A DNA stretch of 64,000 nucleotides, taken from assembly GCF_003732705.1 (NCBI RefSeq), contig NZ_MOBR01000040.1:62001-126000 (forward strand), written 5' to 3'. Below, one piece after another: positions 14,568 through 23,829 of this stretch (positions within the stretch are counted from its first letter, which is position 1; each line of letters begins with the position of its first letter). The DNA comes from Pseudomonas frederiksbergensis (GTDB lineage Bacteria > Pseudomonadota > Gammaproteobacteria > Pseudomonadales > Pseudomonadaceae). Made by a program: the position numbers and the translations under genes. The notes beneath the pieces are model-generated. The model made no database searches and was not told the DNA's origin. It saw only the letters and a program-made list of their open reading frames with translations.

Positions 14568-15467
14568 ATGAAAGAGCCGGATTTTCAGCAACTGCGGCTG
14601 TTTATGCAGGTTGCCCATGCCAAGAGTTTCACCAGCGCCGCCGATGCCACGGGTTTGTCGGTGTCCACGGTCAGCCATGCCGTACGCGAGCTGGAGAAAC
14701 AGTTGGGACTGAGGCTGCTGAACCGGACCACCCGCAGCGTCAACGTGACCGAAGCAGGCGAACAGTTGATCAGCAAGATCGCGCCGTTGATGGAGGATCT
14801 GGGATTGGCGTTGCGCAGTGCGTCGGCGGCCGGTGATGAGGTGGCGGGAACCCTGCGTTTGAGTGTGCCTTCCAGCGCCAGTCGGCTGATCCTGCAACCG
14901 CTGCTGCGCCGGTTTTTGTTGGCCCATCCGGGGATCAATCTCGAAGTCGCGGTGGACAACAGCCTGATTGATATCGTCACCCAAGGCTTTGACGCCGGCA
15001 TCCGTTATGACGATGTGCTGGCCCAAGACATGGTGGTGGTGCCGATTCTGTTGGACATGCGCTTTGTGGTGGTGGCCTCGCCGGAGTATTTGGAATGCCG
15101 GAAGATTCCACAGCATCCGCAGGATTTGTTGCAGCATGAATGCCTGAATTATCGCAGCGCCGCGTCAGGCGCCCTGCCCCGTTGGGAGTTCGAGAAGGAC
15201 GGCAAGCACACGCGGATTGCGGTCAAGGGACGCCTGGCGACCAATGACAGTGAATTGCTACTACGGGCGGCGCTGGATGGGTTTGGGTTTGCGTATTTAT
15301 CCCATGCGCCGATTGCAAAACACGTGGATAGCGGGGAGTTGGTGTCAGTGCTGGAGGATTGGGTGCCGACCAGTACGCTTTATCTGTATTACTTTGAACG
15401 CAATAACACGCCGAAGAAGTTGCGGGCGTTTATTGATTTTTTGAAGGGTGAGGCTGCGAACAATTAA
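14568..15467 (+). CDS. LysR-family transcriptional regulator
   Basis: The 299-aa protein has an N-terminal helix-turn-helix (FMQVAHAKSFTSAADATGLS, then VSTVSHAVRELEKQLGLRLL) and a C-terminal effector domain with NDSELLLRAALDGFGFAYL. It resembles the CrgA/DsdC-like group that often regulates a divergent oxidoreductase. The divergent SDR starts 116 bp away, so it is the probable target. Confidence 0.9.
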   Translation: MKEPDFQQLRLFMQVAHAKSFTSAADATGLSVSTVSHAVRELEKQLGLRLLNRTTRSVNVTEAGEQLISKIAPLMEDLGLALRSASAAGDEVAGTLRLSVPSSASRLILQPLLRRFLLAHPGINLEVAVDNSLIDIVTQGFDAGIRYDDVLAQDMVVVPILLDMRFVVVASPEYLECRKIPQHPQDLLQHECLNYRSAASGALPRWEFEKDGKHTRIAVKGRLATNDSELLLRAALDGFGFAYLSHAPIAKHVDSGELVSVLEDWVPTSTLYLYYFERNNTPKKLRAFIDFLKGEAANN

Positions 15468-15486
15468 CCACCAACAACACATCTCC

Positions 15487-15657
15487 CCTGTGGGAGCGGG
15501 CTTGCTCGCGAAAGCGGTGTGTCAGGCAACATTGATGTCGACTGACACGACAACAAAACCCCTGTAGGAGCGAAGCTTGCTCGCGAAAGCGGACTGTCGG
15601 CCAACATGGATGTTGGATGTGACGGCCTCTTCGCGGGCAAGCCTCGCTCCTACAAGG
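15487..15657. repeat. REP/REPIN cluster
   Basis: A single REP (CTGTGGGAGCGGGCTTGCTC) is followed by a REPIN whose halves are CTGTAGGAGCGAAGCTTGCT and GGGCAAGCCTCGCTCCTACA. It fills the gap between the convergent LysR and xdhC-like genes. Confidence 0.9.
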
Positions 15658-15658
15658 A

Positions 15659-16630
15659 TCAGAGGCGATCTCGGGGGATGCCGCTACGGATTCGCAAGAT
15701 GTCAGCGAGGACCGCCAAGGCGATTTCCGCCGGAGTCTTGCTGCCGAGGTTCAACCCGATCGGCGCATGAATCCTTGCGAGTTCCAGATCCCCCAACCCA
15801 CCAATCCTGCGTAACCGCTCAAAGCGCTTCTGCGACGTCTGCATCGACCCCATCACACCGATATAAAACGCCTCGGTGCGCACCGCTTCCATCATCGCCA
15901 GATCATCAATCCGTGGATCGTGGGTCAACGCCACCACCGCCGTATCCCTGTGACAGCCGCCATCAGCGATAAACACCGACGGCAATTGCCGACGAATCTC
16001 GACGCCTTCCAGCACCACACCTTCCAGCACTTCGTCCCGTGGATCGCACAGAATCACCTCGAACCCCAGGCCCACCGCAAATTCCGCACAGGCCTGGGCA
16101 ACGCTGGAATACCCCGCCAGCAACAGCCGCTGAGCCGCGCCGATCCGCACGCGCACCCGGTCGATTTCACGATCAATGCGCGCACCTTGCTCGCTGTCGG
16201 CGAATACACTGCGCGCGCCGCTGGCCAGATTGACCTCGCGGATCAACCGACGCTGCCCGAGCAACGCCGATTCCAGTTCCCGCAGATGCGCCTGAACCTC
16301 GCAATCCGGTTCAAGCGTCTCCACCAGCACATCGAGCACACCGCCACAGGGCAGGCTCACCCGAGAGCGCGGGTCATCGCCTTCGCCATACCGCACGACG
16401 CTGACGGCTTGATCAAACAAACCCTCGGCGACCCGCTCAAGGAAATCTTCCTCAACGCAGCCACCGGACAGCGAGCCAATCCACTGCCCTTCCGCGTTCA
16501 CCGCCAGCAAAGAACCCGGCGCACGAGGCGCCGAGCCGTAGGTCGTCAACACCGTGCACAGCCAGACCCGCTGACCGGCGACAGACCACTCCAGTGCACG
16601 GCGCACAACCTGCAGATCGAGATGCTGCAT
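15659..16630 (-). CDS. XdhC-family molybdenum cofactor insertion/maturation protein
   Basis: The 323-aa product carries the XdhC/CoxI N-terminal domain (TTYGSAPRAPGSLLAV, GSLSGGCVEEDFL) and a C-terminal Rossmann-like domain with ALTHDPRIDDLAM and YIGVMGS. XdhC proteins bind the Mo cofactor, promote its sulfuration and insert it into the hydroxylase. It is the last gene of the molybdenum hydroxylase operon and begins one base after the cytochrome c stop region, which supports a dedicated chaperone role. Confidence 0.9.
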   Translation of the reverse strand: MQHLDLQVVRRALEWSVAGQRVWLCTVLTTYGSAPRAPGSLLAVNAEGQWIGSLSGGCVEEDFLERVAEGLFDQAVSVVRYGEGDDPRSRVSLPCGGVLDVLVETLEPDCEVQAHLRELESALLGQRRLIREVNLASGARSVFADSEQGARIDREIDRVRVRIGAAQRLLLAGYSSVAQACAEFAVGLGFEVILCDPRDEVLEGVVLEGVEIRRQLPSVFIADGGCHRDTAVVALTHDPRIDDLAMMEAVRTEAFYIGVMGSMQTSQKRFERLRRIGGLGDLELARIHAPIGLNLGSKTPAEIALAVLADILRIRSGIPRDRL

Positions 16631-16631
16631 G

Positions 16632-17867
16632 TCAGTGCGCCTTGTGCTCGGCCGGTGGTGCGTCCGCTTGCAGCTTCTGCACGTCGCTCACCGCGAGTTC
16701 ACTCGACTGACCACCCCAACCCTGACGCAGGTAATTCAGCAGATCGGTCAGTTGCTCGTGATTGAGTTTGTCGGCGAAGCCCGGCATCGGTTGCATGCGT
16801 TCGAACCCGGCGAATTTCTGCTCACCGATGCCGTCCTCGATCACCCGCAGCAGGTTGCGCGGATCTTCCAGGCGCAACGTGGTGTTGCCGCGCATGGCCA
16901 CGGCGATGTGCGGTTTGCCCTCGCCGTTCGGTGCGTGGCAACCGGCGCAAACGTTCAGATAATCCTGGCGACCGCGTTGAGCGCTGGGGCTCATCTTGTC
17001 CAGGGGCACTTCGGTCAGCACTTTCGCCGCTGGGGCTGGATCGCCCAGCAGATACGTCGCCATCGCCGCCAGGTCCGGGTCGTTGAGGCCTTGGGTGCTG
17101 TTGTGGAACACCGGGAACATCTCGTTGAACATCGTGCCTTGGGCGCTCATCCCGTGTTTAAGGAACGTGCTCAAGTCCTGGTGATTCCAGCCGCGAGCGG
17201 CCAGGTCAGTGGCCAGCAGACTTGGCGCCAGGTAGCCGTTGAGCAGGCCGCCAGTCAGGCGTTTGTCTTGTTGCATCGCGCCGGGTAAACCCCGTGGCGT
17301 GTGGCATTCGCCGCAGTGGCCGAGCACTTCGACCATGTACTCGCCGCGCTTGAATTCCTCGCTTTTGCCCTCGGTCGGCGCCAGTTTCACGTCCTTGCCG
17401 TAGAGCATGTTCCAGCCCATCAAACCCAGTCGTACGTTGAACGGAAAGCTCAGGCTGGTGACCGGTGCTGCACGTTCGATCGGCTCGACGGTTTTCAAGT
17501 AGGCGTGAATCGCGTCCGAGTCTTCTCGCGGCATCAAGTGATATGAGGTGTAGGGCATCGCCGGGTACAGGTTGGCGCCATCGCGACGCTTGCCTTCGGT
17601 GAGCGCCGCGAAGAATTCGTCATCGTTGTACAAACCGATGCCGTGCTCTTTGCTCGGGGTGATGTTGGTGCCGTAGATCGTGCCAAACGGCGAGATGATC
17701 GGCAGACCGCCTGCATACGGCGCGCCGCCCGGTGCGGTGTGGCACGCCATGCAATCGGCGGCGCGGGCGAGGTATTCGCCGCGCTTCACCTGGTCCTCCG
17801 CGTGAGCCAGCAACACAGGCGCAGCCAGGCCAACCGCCAATGCCAGGCGGGAAAGTAAACGGTTCAT
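16632..17867 (-). CDS. Three-haem cytochrome c electron acceptor of the Mo hydroxylase
   Basis: The 411-aa precursor has a signal peptide (LSRLALAVGLAAPVLLAHA) and three CxxCH haem sites at C39-C42-H43, C185-C188-H189 and C307-C310-H311. This matches the cytochrome subunits of membrane-bound alcohol, gluconate and aldehyde dehydrogenases. It would carry electrons from the Mo/FeS subunits in the periplasm to the quinone pool or oxidase. It lies 3 bp from the 2Fe-2S subunit gene. Confidence 0.9.
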   Translation of the reverse strand: MNRLLSRLALAVGLAAPVLLAHAEDQVKRGEYLARAADCMACHTAPGGAPYAGGLPIISPFGTIYGTNITPSKEHGIGLYNDDEFFAALTEGKRRDGANLYPAMPYTSYHLMPREDSDAIHAYLKTVEPIERAAPVTSLSFPFNVRLGLMGWNMLYGKDVKLAPTEGKSEEFKRGEYMVEVLGHCGECHTPRGLPGAMQQDKRLTGGLLNGYLAPSLLATDLAARGWNHQDLSTFLKHGMSAQGTMFNEMFPVFHNSTQGLNDPDLAAMATYLLGDPAPAAKVLTEVPLDKMSPSAQRGRQDYLNVCAGCHAPNGEGKPHIAVAMRGNTTLRLEDPRNLLRVIEDGIGEQKFAGFERMQPMPGFADKLNHEQLTDLLNYLRQGWGGQSSELAVSDVQKLQADAPPAEHKAH

Positions 17868-17870
17868 GGC

Positions 17871-18410
17871 TTAACCCTCCTTGACCAGGCCGAGATCGGT
17901 CAGCACGTTGCGGGTCGCGCTGTAATAGCGCACGTACCCCGTACAGCGGCAGATGTGGTGACCGAGGCTATCCTCGATGACTTTTTCCAGCTGACTTTTG
18001 ACGATGGGCTGACGCTGCAGCTTCTCGACCAACACGGTCGCGGCATTCACGAAACCCGGCGCGCAATAGCTGCACTGGAAGGCGAATTCATCGACGAAGC
18101 GCTGCTGGATCGGGTTCAGTTCGGTGACCTTGCCCTGCTCGTCGCGGGTCGCGTGGCCTTCGATGGTCCGCACTTTCTTGCCTTCGAAGTAATGCGCGCC
18201 GGTGATGCAGGTGCGCACTTCTTCGCTGGTACCGTCCGGGTTGTCGACGATCACCACGCAGGCATGACAGATGCCTTGGCCGCAGCCAAGACGCGAGCCG
18301 GTGAGGTTTTTGTATTCGTGCAGGTAGTCGATCATCGGCAGGTCATCAGGGATGTCCACCGGGCCGACGGATTGACCGTTGAGGGTCAGTTGAAACGGAC
18401 GGTTAGCCAT
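17871..18410 (-). CDS. 2Fe-2S subunit of a molybdenum hydroxylase (IorA-like)
   Basis: The 179-aa protein is a standard small subunit with a plant-ferredoxin type cluster (C43, C48, C51, C68) and a second, four-helix cluster (C113, C116, C154, C156; CSYCAPGF and CRCTGY). There is no signal peptide; in this enzyme group it is co-exported with the Tat-borne large subunit. Its start overlaps the large subunit end by 8 bp. The residues and length match isoquinoline 1-oxidoreductase alpha-type proteins. Confidence 0.92.
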   Translation of the reverse strand: MANRPFQLTLNGQSVGPVDIPDDLPMIDYLHEYKNLTGSRLGCGQGICHACVVIVDNPDGTSEEVRTCITGAHYFEGKKVRTIEGHATRDEQGKVTELNPIQQRFVDEFAFQCSYCAPGFVNAATVLVEKLQRQPIVKSQLEKVIEDSLGHHICRCTGYVRYYSATRNVLTDLGLVKEG

Positions 18411-21234
18411 TGAGGGCCTCCTTGATGCGTGCAGAAGTGATGGGCAGGTCGCGGACCCGTTTGCCGATGGCGTGGGCCACGGCGTTACCGATGGCGCCGA
18501 CCACCGGGATCATCACCACTTCGGCAATGCCCTTGGAGGGATCGCTTGGCGACAGCGGCGGCAGGATCTCGGCGGTCTGATTCCACACTGCAACGTGGCG
18601 CGCCATCGGCAAGCGGTAACGGTTGAAGTTCCAGTCACCCTCCCCCGGCCCGCCTTCGTACAGCGGCATCTCTTCGAGCAGCGCATGGCCGATGCCCATG
18701 GCGATCCCGCCTTCGAGCTGGCCCCTGACCAGTTCTTCCACCAGCACCCGACCGCACTCGACCCACGAGTGATGGTTGAGCACTTGCACGTCGGCCGACC
18801 CCTTGTTCACTTTCAATTCCACCAGCGTCGCGACCGGGCTGTAGTAAGTCACCGCCGCGTTGTTCAACTGGGTATCCGGGTAGTGCACGTTCTGGCGATC
18901 CAGCAAGTGGAAACCGGCGCTGGTCATCTGCGCCAGTTTCGCCTTCGGTGCGCCGTCGCCGTACTTCACGGCCAAGCCGTCGAGAGGCAGACGCTCGCGC
19001 ACGCCGTCGATGCTGAACTCGGCCTCGGCCCAGCTCCAGCGGTTGAAACCGTGCACCGTCGCGCCGGTCACCAGGCCTTTTTCGTGGGCGTGTTTCGCCA
19101 GTTGTTCAAAGCTCAGCGGCTGCATGCCGTTGGCGGTGAGTTTGCCGTCGACCCAATGCGCGTCTTCGCGGCGCACCACATACGGGTTGGCCTGGCCGCC
19201 GTAAGGGCCTTGGCCCCAGATCTGCAACGCCGCCGGCCACAAGCCGTGGTTGAACAACACCCGGGACGCTTCGCGAGTGGCGTGGCTGAAGTAGTACGCG
19301 GAGTTGGTCGCCGACGAGGCCGACGCGAGCTTGCCGACCCAGCGCGGGTTGCGCAGGAATCCGTCCTGTTCGGCCTGGCTCATGATGTACGGGTTGCCGC
19401 CAGTGATCAGCTGCAGCTCTTTCCATTCGGTTTCGCCGGTCTTCACTTCCGTGGCCGGGATGCCGATAAAATCCGCCACCACCAAGGCTTGAGAAGTGGA
19501 CATGCCGGTGCCGATTTCGATGCCGATGTGGCGCAGGGTCACGTGGCCCTCGGCGGTGAATTCGATGCTGGCCATCGGCGCTTCGGAACCGGTGCCGAAG
19601 TCTTTCTGGCAAATGGCGAAACCGACGCCGTACCAGTGATCCGGGTCAGCGGCTTCACGCTGCTTTTTGATCGCGTCGCGGTTTTTCCAGACTTCGTGGA
19701 CGGCGGCCTTGTCGAGAATTTCATGCAGGCGCAAGGCACCGGCCGGGACCGCGCCCTGGGTGTTTTTCATGCCCGAGAGCATGGCGTTTTTCTTGCGCAG
19801 GTCGATGGCGTCGATGCCGAGGCGACCGGCGATTTCATCGACCATCATCTCGGTGGACGCCATGCTTTGCAGGGTGCCGTAGCCGCGCATCGAGCCGGCT
19901 TCAACGGCGCGGGAATGGTAGGCCGTGACCTGCAAATCGTTCTGCGGCATGTAGTAGATCGACTGCGCCGCCGTGGCACCAACCGCCGCCACCGAAGGGC
20001 TGTAGTTGATCCGCCCGCCGCCGTCGACGCTCATCTCGGCGCGGAAAATCTGGAAGCTGTGATCGGTCTTGTCCACGGCCAACTGGTAGCGGATATCGAA
20101 CGGGTGACGCTTGATCCCGCTCTGGAACTGCTCGTAGCGGTCGTTGGCCAGACGCACCGGCACACCGGCGCCGTACAACGCGGCCAGGGCTGCGTAGTAG
20201 ACGAAGATGTTGTGGTCTTTGGAGCCGTAACCGACGGTGTAGCCCGGGTGCATGTTCAGGTTGGCCAGGCCGAAACGTGACGGTGCGATCATCTTCGCGG
20301 TTTCGGTGGCGGCTTCCAGTGGGCACTGGGTCGCGACCACAAAATGCAGGGTCTTGGTCGCCGGGTCGTACCAGCCGTTGCCGTTGTCCGGCTCCATCGC
20401 GGCGGGTTCGATCGACGGGGTTTTGTAGCGTTCGTCGAACACCAGCCAGTTGTCCGGCGGGCTGTCGATTTGCTGCTTCATGCGGTCGGCGTAAAACAGC
20501 CCGCGCTCGGTCAGGTTGCCGTGCAGGTCCGGCTGGGAATTCCACACCGGGCGACGGTTTTTCAGCATCGGGAACAGGATCGAATCCTTGAGGCTGGCGA
20601 ATTCGTCTTCGTCCGCCGAGGTCGCGCCGCCGACCCGCACGTAGCGGAAGCTGCCGTAGGGATCGCCTTCGTAGAACGGCACTTGGGCACCGTATCGAAT
20701 CGCTTTGTCATTGAATTTGAGCTTGGCTTTGGCCTGGCGGAAGCGCTCGAAGTCGTTCCAGATCAGGATCGCCACCGGGTGACCGATGAACATCGGCACC
20801 TTGCCTTCCGGCAGCAGCGGATCGGGGGCGTGCTCTTCCGGGAAGACGATGCCGTCCTTGTCCAGGTCGGCGGCGGTGACGATGCGGTCGGGCTGCAAGT
20901 CGGCACCGAGCCACGCCAGGTCGTAGCCGGCATAGATGCGGTCAGCCTTGGTGATTTTCAGCAACATGGCGTGACCCTGCTGCTGGGGCCAGCCCGGCAT
21001 GTCCTTGGCGCGGATGTCGCGGGCAAAGACCTTGCTGCCGCAGACCTTGGACAAGGCGTCGTTACGTTGGCGCGCCTTGCCGTTGTTGCCGAGCCATTGC
21101 TCGGACGGCACGGTCACGCTGTTTTCCATCAAGGCCGCCAGCGCCTGGGAGCTGAGCGGTGTAAGCGTCACGCTCACACCCGCCACCAGCCCGCCCTGAA
21201 GGAACGAGCGCCGGGAAATATCACGGTTGGACAT
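18403..21234 (-). CDS. Molybdopterin-binding large subunit, periplasmic hydroxylase (IorB-like)
   Basis: The 943-aa protein has a Tat signal (ISRRSFLQGGLVAGVSVTL) and is followed throughout by xanthine-dehydrogenase family Mo domains (TAGSMRGYG-like segment EAGSMRGYGTLQ, and GIEIGTGMSTSQ). The base-catalyst Glu is probably E905 in KGIAEVV near the C-terminus. Together with the FeS and cytochrome subunits it forms a three-part periplasmic oxidase like IorAB, nicotinate or aldehyde dehydrogenases. The substrate (aldehyde or N-heterocycle) cannot be told from sequence. First gene of the operon. Confidence 0.9.
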   Translation of the reverse strand: MSNRDISRRSFLQGGLVAGVSVTLTPLSSQALAALMENSVTVPSEQWLGNNGKARQRNDALSKVCGSKVFARDIRAKDMPGWPQQQGHAMLLKITKADRIYAGYDLAWLGADLQPDRIVTAADLDKDGIVFPEEHAPDPLLPEGKVPMFIGHPVAILIWNDFERFRQAKAKLKFNDKAIRYGAQVPFYEGDPYGSFRYVRVGGATSADEDEFASLKDSILFPMLKNRRPVWNSQPDLHGNLTERGLFYADRMKQQIDSPPDNWLVFDERYKTPSIEPAAMEPDNGNGWYDPATKTLHFVVATQCPLEAATETAKMIAPSRFGLANLNMHPGYTVGYGSKDHNIFVYYAALAALYGAGVPVRLANDRYEQFQSGIKRHPFDIRYQLAVDKTDHSFQIFRAEMSVDGGGRINYSPSVAAVGATAAQSIYYMPQNDLQVTAYHSRAVEAGSMRGYGTLQSMASTEMMVDEIAGRLGIDAIDLRKKNAMLSGMKNTQGAVPAGALRLHEILDKAAVHEVWKNRDAIKKQREAADPDHWYGVGFAICQKDFGTGSEAPMASIEFTAEGHVTLRHIGIEIGTGMSTSQALVVADFIGIPATEVKTGETEWKELQLITGGNPYIMSQAEQDGFLRNPRWVGKLASASSATNSAYYFSHATREASRVLFNHGLWPAALQIWGQGPYGGQANPYVVRREDAHWVDGKLTANGMQPLSFEQLAKHAHEKGLVTGATVHGFNRWSWAEAEFSIDGVRERLPLDGLAVKYGDGAPKAKLAQMTSAGFHLLDRQNVHYPDTQLNNAAVTYYSPVATLVELKVNKGSADVQVLNHHSWVECGRVLVEELVRGQLEGGIAMGIGHALLEEMPLYEGGPGEGDWNFNRYRLPMARHVAVWNQTAEILPPLSPSDPSKGIAEVVMIPVVGAIGNAVAHAIGKRVRDLPITSARIKEALNG

Positions 21235-21617
21235 GGATCATCCTCTGGGCGGTTATGGGTCCGCCCTTCTGGTTATGTTCTGGGGATCTCGAGTCTTGCA
21301 GGAGCGCTTTTGAACGAAGCAAAAGGCTGAATAGACAGTGCAAAGCTGACCGAAAGGTTAACTTTAAAGGTTTCTGCGCTTGCGGCAAACAACCTGTTAC
21401 AAAAAAACTGACCGAAGAATCAAAGTATTGCTGCGTTGCGCGGCAATAGGTCGGTGGAAAATGCTGATCTCTTCGATGACAAATGTTGCTCTCTATCGAT
21501 AAAAAACGCTGTTCCCTATCGTGAAAAAACGGTGATCCCTGTAGGAGCGAGGCTTGCCCGCGAAGCTTTTAGCGTCAGAGAGGACGCCTTCGCGGGCAAG
21601 CCTTGCTCCTACAGGTT
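21235..21617. other. Gene-free region: Mo-operon promoter side and a REPIN
   Basis: The 383 bases between the Mo subunit start and the RraA-like stop hold the presumed promoter of the Mo hydroxylase operon. A REPIN at 21541-21614 (GTAGGAGCGAGGCTTGCCCG mirrored by CGGGCAAGCCTTGCTCCTAC) occupies the far end. I looked for a sigma-54 site and did not find a convincing one. Confidence 0.7.
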
Positions 21618-22247
21618 CTAGGTGAGCCTTAGGGTTGCGAGTCTCTGCAGGAATTCTGCGCGACGGCGTTGGTCGGTTTCTTCCTTGACCATCAATTCGG
21701 GCAACAGCTCGGTCGCGCGCGCCGCATCGAGGATATACACGCCGTCATCGTCACCAATGGCCAAATCCCCCGGTTGCACCCGAATCTCGCCAATCTGGAC
21801 CGGCTGATTCACCTCCCCTCGGGCGCCAATGCCTCGGGTGGTGTAGGCGCTGACGTCGCGGCAAAACACCGGCAACCCATGCAGGCGCAAAGCACTGACA
21901 TCGGTGACCGCGCCCGACACCACCACCCCAGCCAACCCCTTGATCAACCCGGCCAGGGTCCGCAATTCGCCCCAACAACCGCACTCTTGATCGCCCACAC
22001 ATTCGATCACCAGCACATCCCCCGGCTGACTCAGCAACAGGGCTTCACGCAAAACGCTGCCATCCGGCGGGAAGACTTTGACGGTAACGACGTTGCCGAC
22101 CATGCGGATGTCATTGAACAGCGGCTTGATCCCGCGCAGGAAGCCTTGGTCGGAGAAGTGGCCGATGGTGGACGACGGGATCGACCGGTATTTTTCGAGC
22201 AGCTCCGGGCTGAGGTTTTGCTGGCGAGGGCTGATCAGGTAACTCAT
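21618..22247 (-). CDS. RraA-family protein (aldolase-like), last gene of the siderophore operon
   Basis: The ATG at 22247 overlaps the stop of the fhuF-like gene (ATGA); a GTG at 22253 is the alternative. The 209-aa protein matches the RraA/HMG-CHA aldolase fold, with VIECVGDQECGCWGELRTLAG, SGAVTDVSALR and PGDLAIGDDDGVYIL, in which the Asp pair near GDDDG binds metal in aldolase members. RraA itself inhibits RNase E, but members with these motifs are often 4-hydroxy-4-methyl-2-oxoglutarate aldolases or oxaloacetate decarboxylases. Translational coupling to an achromobactin locus is unusual; it could adjust oxo-acid supply, since achromobactin carries 2-oxoglutarate units. Confidence 0.8.
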   Translation of the reverse strand: MSYLISPRQQNLSPELLEKYRSIPSSTIGHFSDQGFLRGIKPLFNDIRMVGNVVTVKVFPPDGSVLREALLLSQPGDVLVIECVGDQECGCWGELRTLAGLIKGLAGVVVSGAVTDVSALRLHGLPVFCRDVSAYTTRGIGARGEVNQPVQIGEIRVQPGDLAIGDDDGVYILDAARATELLPELMVKEETDQRRRAEFLQRLATLRLT

Positions 22248-23029
22248 CGGCACTTTTTCCCCGGACGCAGCAATGGGCAGGTCGAGCAGTACTCAGCAGG
22301 CTCGGTGGCCAGATAGTAGAAGCAACAGGTGCGGCGAAAACGAATGCTGCGTTGCCCGTCGTCCACCAGCGTCGGCGGTCGGCGGAAATGGCTCAGCGGG
22401 TTGTAATCGAGGCCGAACAGCGCGGGTTCGGCTTGAGTCATCAGCCATTGGAAATCCGCTTCACAGCGCTCGCGCACCGACGGATCTTCGATTTTCGCCA
22501 TGCGTTTTTCATACAGCGAATACACGCGCACGGCGGTGTTTTCCCAGAGGATGCGCCGGGAAACACCGGTGATCCGGTTGAAGGTTTGCCACAGCGGTTT
22601 AAGCAGATCGGCGAACAGCGCTTGAACGATCGTTTCGCGCCAGGCTTCGCGTTCGCCCGCTTCATACGTCAGCGCAACGGAATGGCTGATCGGCATCGAC
22701 GACGTCCACAACCCGTCATCATGGCCGTATTCGACCACCGTGTTGTCCAGCGACATCAGCAAGCCTTTGTCATACACCGACATCGCATACAAACACGCGC
22801 CCGTGGCCAAAAACGATAAACGCTTGCCCAGCAGTGAGGCGGTGATCGCCCGGGTGGGCGAGCCGATCACCGGGCCCAGTCTGTCCAGCAATTGCTCGCA
22901 CACCTCTTCCTGCAACAAGTCCCGGGCCACCAGCGAACGCAATGGGTCGCGCTCGGCGCTGTCCTTGAGCCGCAACCCGCCGGACAACACGGCCCACTCT
23001 GGCGCCGTGAAATAACCCGCCAGATTCAT
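22244..23029 (-). CDS. FhuF-like siderophore ferric reductase
   Basis: Starting at 23029 (MNLAGYFTAPEWAVLSG), which overlaps the ABC ATPase stop (ATGA), the protein is 261 aa. The C-terminus has the FhuF 2Fe-2S pattern CC-x10-C-x2-C (RRTCCFYY, then EYCSTCPLL). FhuF proteins reduce cytoplasmic ferric siderophores so that iron is released. Its position after the importer genes supports that role for the imported achromobactin-type complex. Confidence 0.88.
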   Translation of the reverse strand: MNLAGYFTAPEWAVLSGGLRLKDSAERDPLRSLVARDLLQEEVCEQLLDRLGPVIGSPTRAITASLLGKRLSFLATGACLYAMSVYDKGLLMSLDNTVVEYGHDDGLWTSSMPISHSVALTYEAGEREAWRETIVQALFADLLKPLWQTFNRITGVSRRILWENTAVRVYSLYEKRMAKIEDPSVRERCEADFQWLMTQAEPALFGLDYNPLSHFRRPPTLVDDGQRSIRFRRTCCFYYLATEPAEYCSTCPLLRPGKKCR

Positions 23030-23817
23030 TGCGGCAATTCCCGGCCAAACGGAATGCACAGCGGCGTCCCGAAGAACGGATCGGGGATGATCCGGCAATT
23101 GAGGTCGAACACGGTTTTGACCAACGCCTCGGTCAACACCTCATCGGGCCGGCCCTGGGCGAACGCGGTCTGGTTGTGCACGGCCACCATGTGGTCGGCG
23201 TAACGGCAGGCCAGGTTGAGGTCGTGCAGCACCATGATGATGGTTTTGTTTTCCAGCCGATTGAGGTCGCGCAACAGGTCCAGCACTTCGATCTGGTGTG
23301 CCAGGTCAAGGAACGTGGTCGGCTCGTCGAGCAGCACGATGCCGGTGTCCTGGGCCAGGGTCATGGCGATCCACGCACGCTGGCGTTGCCCGCCGGACAA
23401 CGCGTCCACCGGGCGATCCGCCAGGGCCAACAGACTGGTTTGCGCCAGGGCGCGGTTGACCATAGCTTCATCTTCCGCCGACCACTGCTGCATCCAGCTC
23501 TGATACGGATAACGCCCCAAAGCGACCAGTTGCCGAACGGTAATCCCCTCCGGCGCGCTCGGGGTCTGGGGCAGGATCGCCAGTTCACGCGCCACCGCCG
23601 CCGTAGACTTTTGCTGGATATCTACGCCGTTGAGGATCACTGAACCCTGCTGCGGTTTCAGCAATCGGGCGAAGGATTTGAGCAGCGTGCTTTTGCCGCA
23701 GCCGTTACTGCCGATCAATACCGAAATCTTGCCTTGGGGCAGTTGCATGTCCAGCGCGTCAATAATCACCTGGCGCTGATAACTCAGGGTCAGGCCGCGA
23801 CTTGCAATCGACGTCAT
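23026..23817 (-). CDS. cbrD: Ferric siderophore ABC transporter ATPase (CbrD-like)
   Basis: The 263-aa ATPase has Walker A (IGSNGCGKSTLLK), signature LSGGQRQRAWIAM, Walker B (GIVLLDEPTTFLDLAHQ) and a switch His (VLHDLNLACRYADH). It belongs to the FecE/FhuC group of iron importers. It is the fourth gene in the order binding protein, permease, permease, ATPase, as in cbrABCD for achromobactin. A GGAAT stretch is upstream of the ATG. Confidence 0.9.
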   Translation of the reverse strand: MTSIASRGLTLSYQRQVIIDALDMQLPQGKISVLIGSNGCGKSTLLKSFARLLKPQQGSVILNGVDIQQKSTAAVARELAILPQTPSAPEGITVRQLVALGRYPYQSWMQQWSAEDEAMVNRALAQTSLLALADRPVDALSGGQRQRAWIAMTLAQDTGIVLLDEPTTFLDLAHQIEVLDLLRDLNRLENKTIIMVLHDLNLACRYADHMVAVHNQTAFAQGRPDEVLTEALVKTVFDLNCRIIPDPFFGTPLCIPFGRELPQ

Positions 23818-23829
23818 ACGTTGAATTCC

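Noticed and set aside
18472..20280. Open frame of about 602 codons on the plus strand
   Set aside because: Antisense to the Mo subunit gene, which has strong family motifs; the opposite frame shows none.
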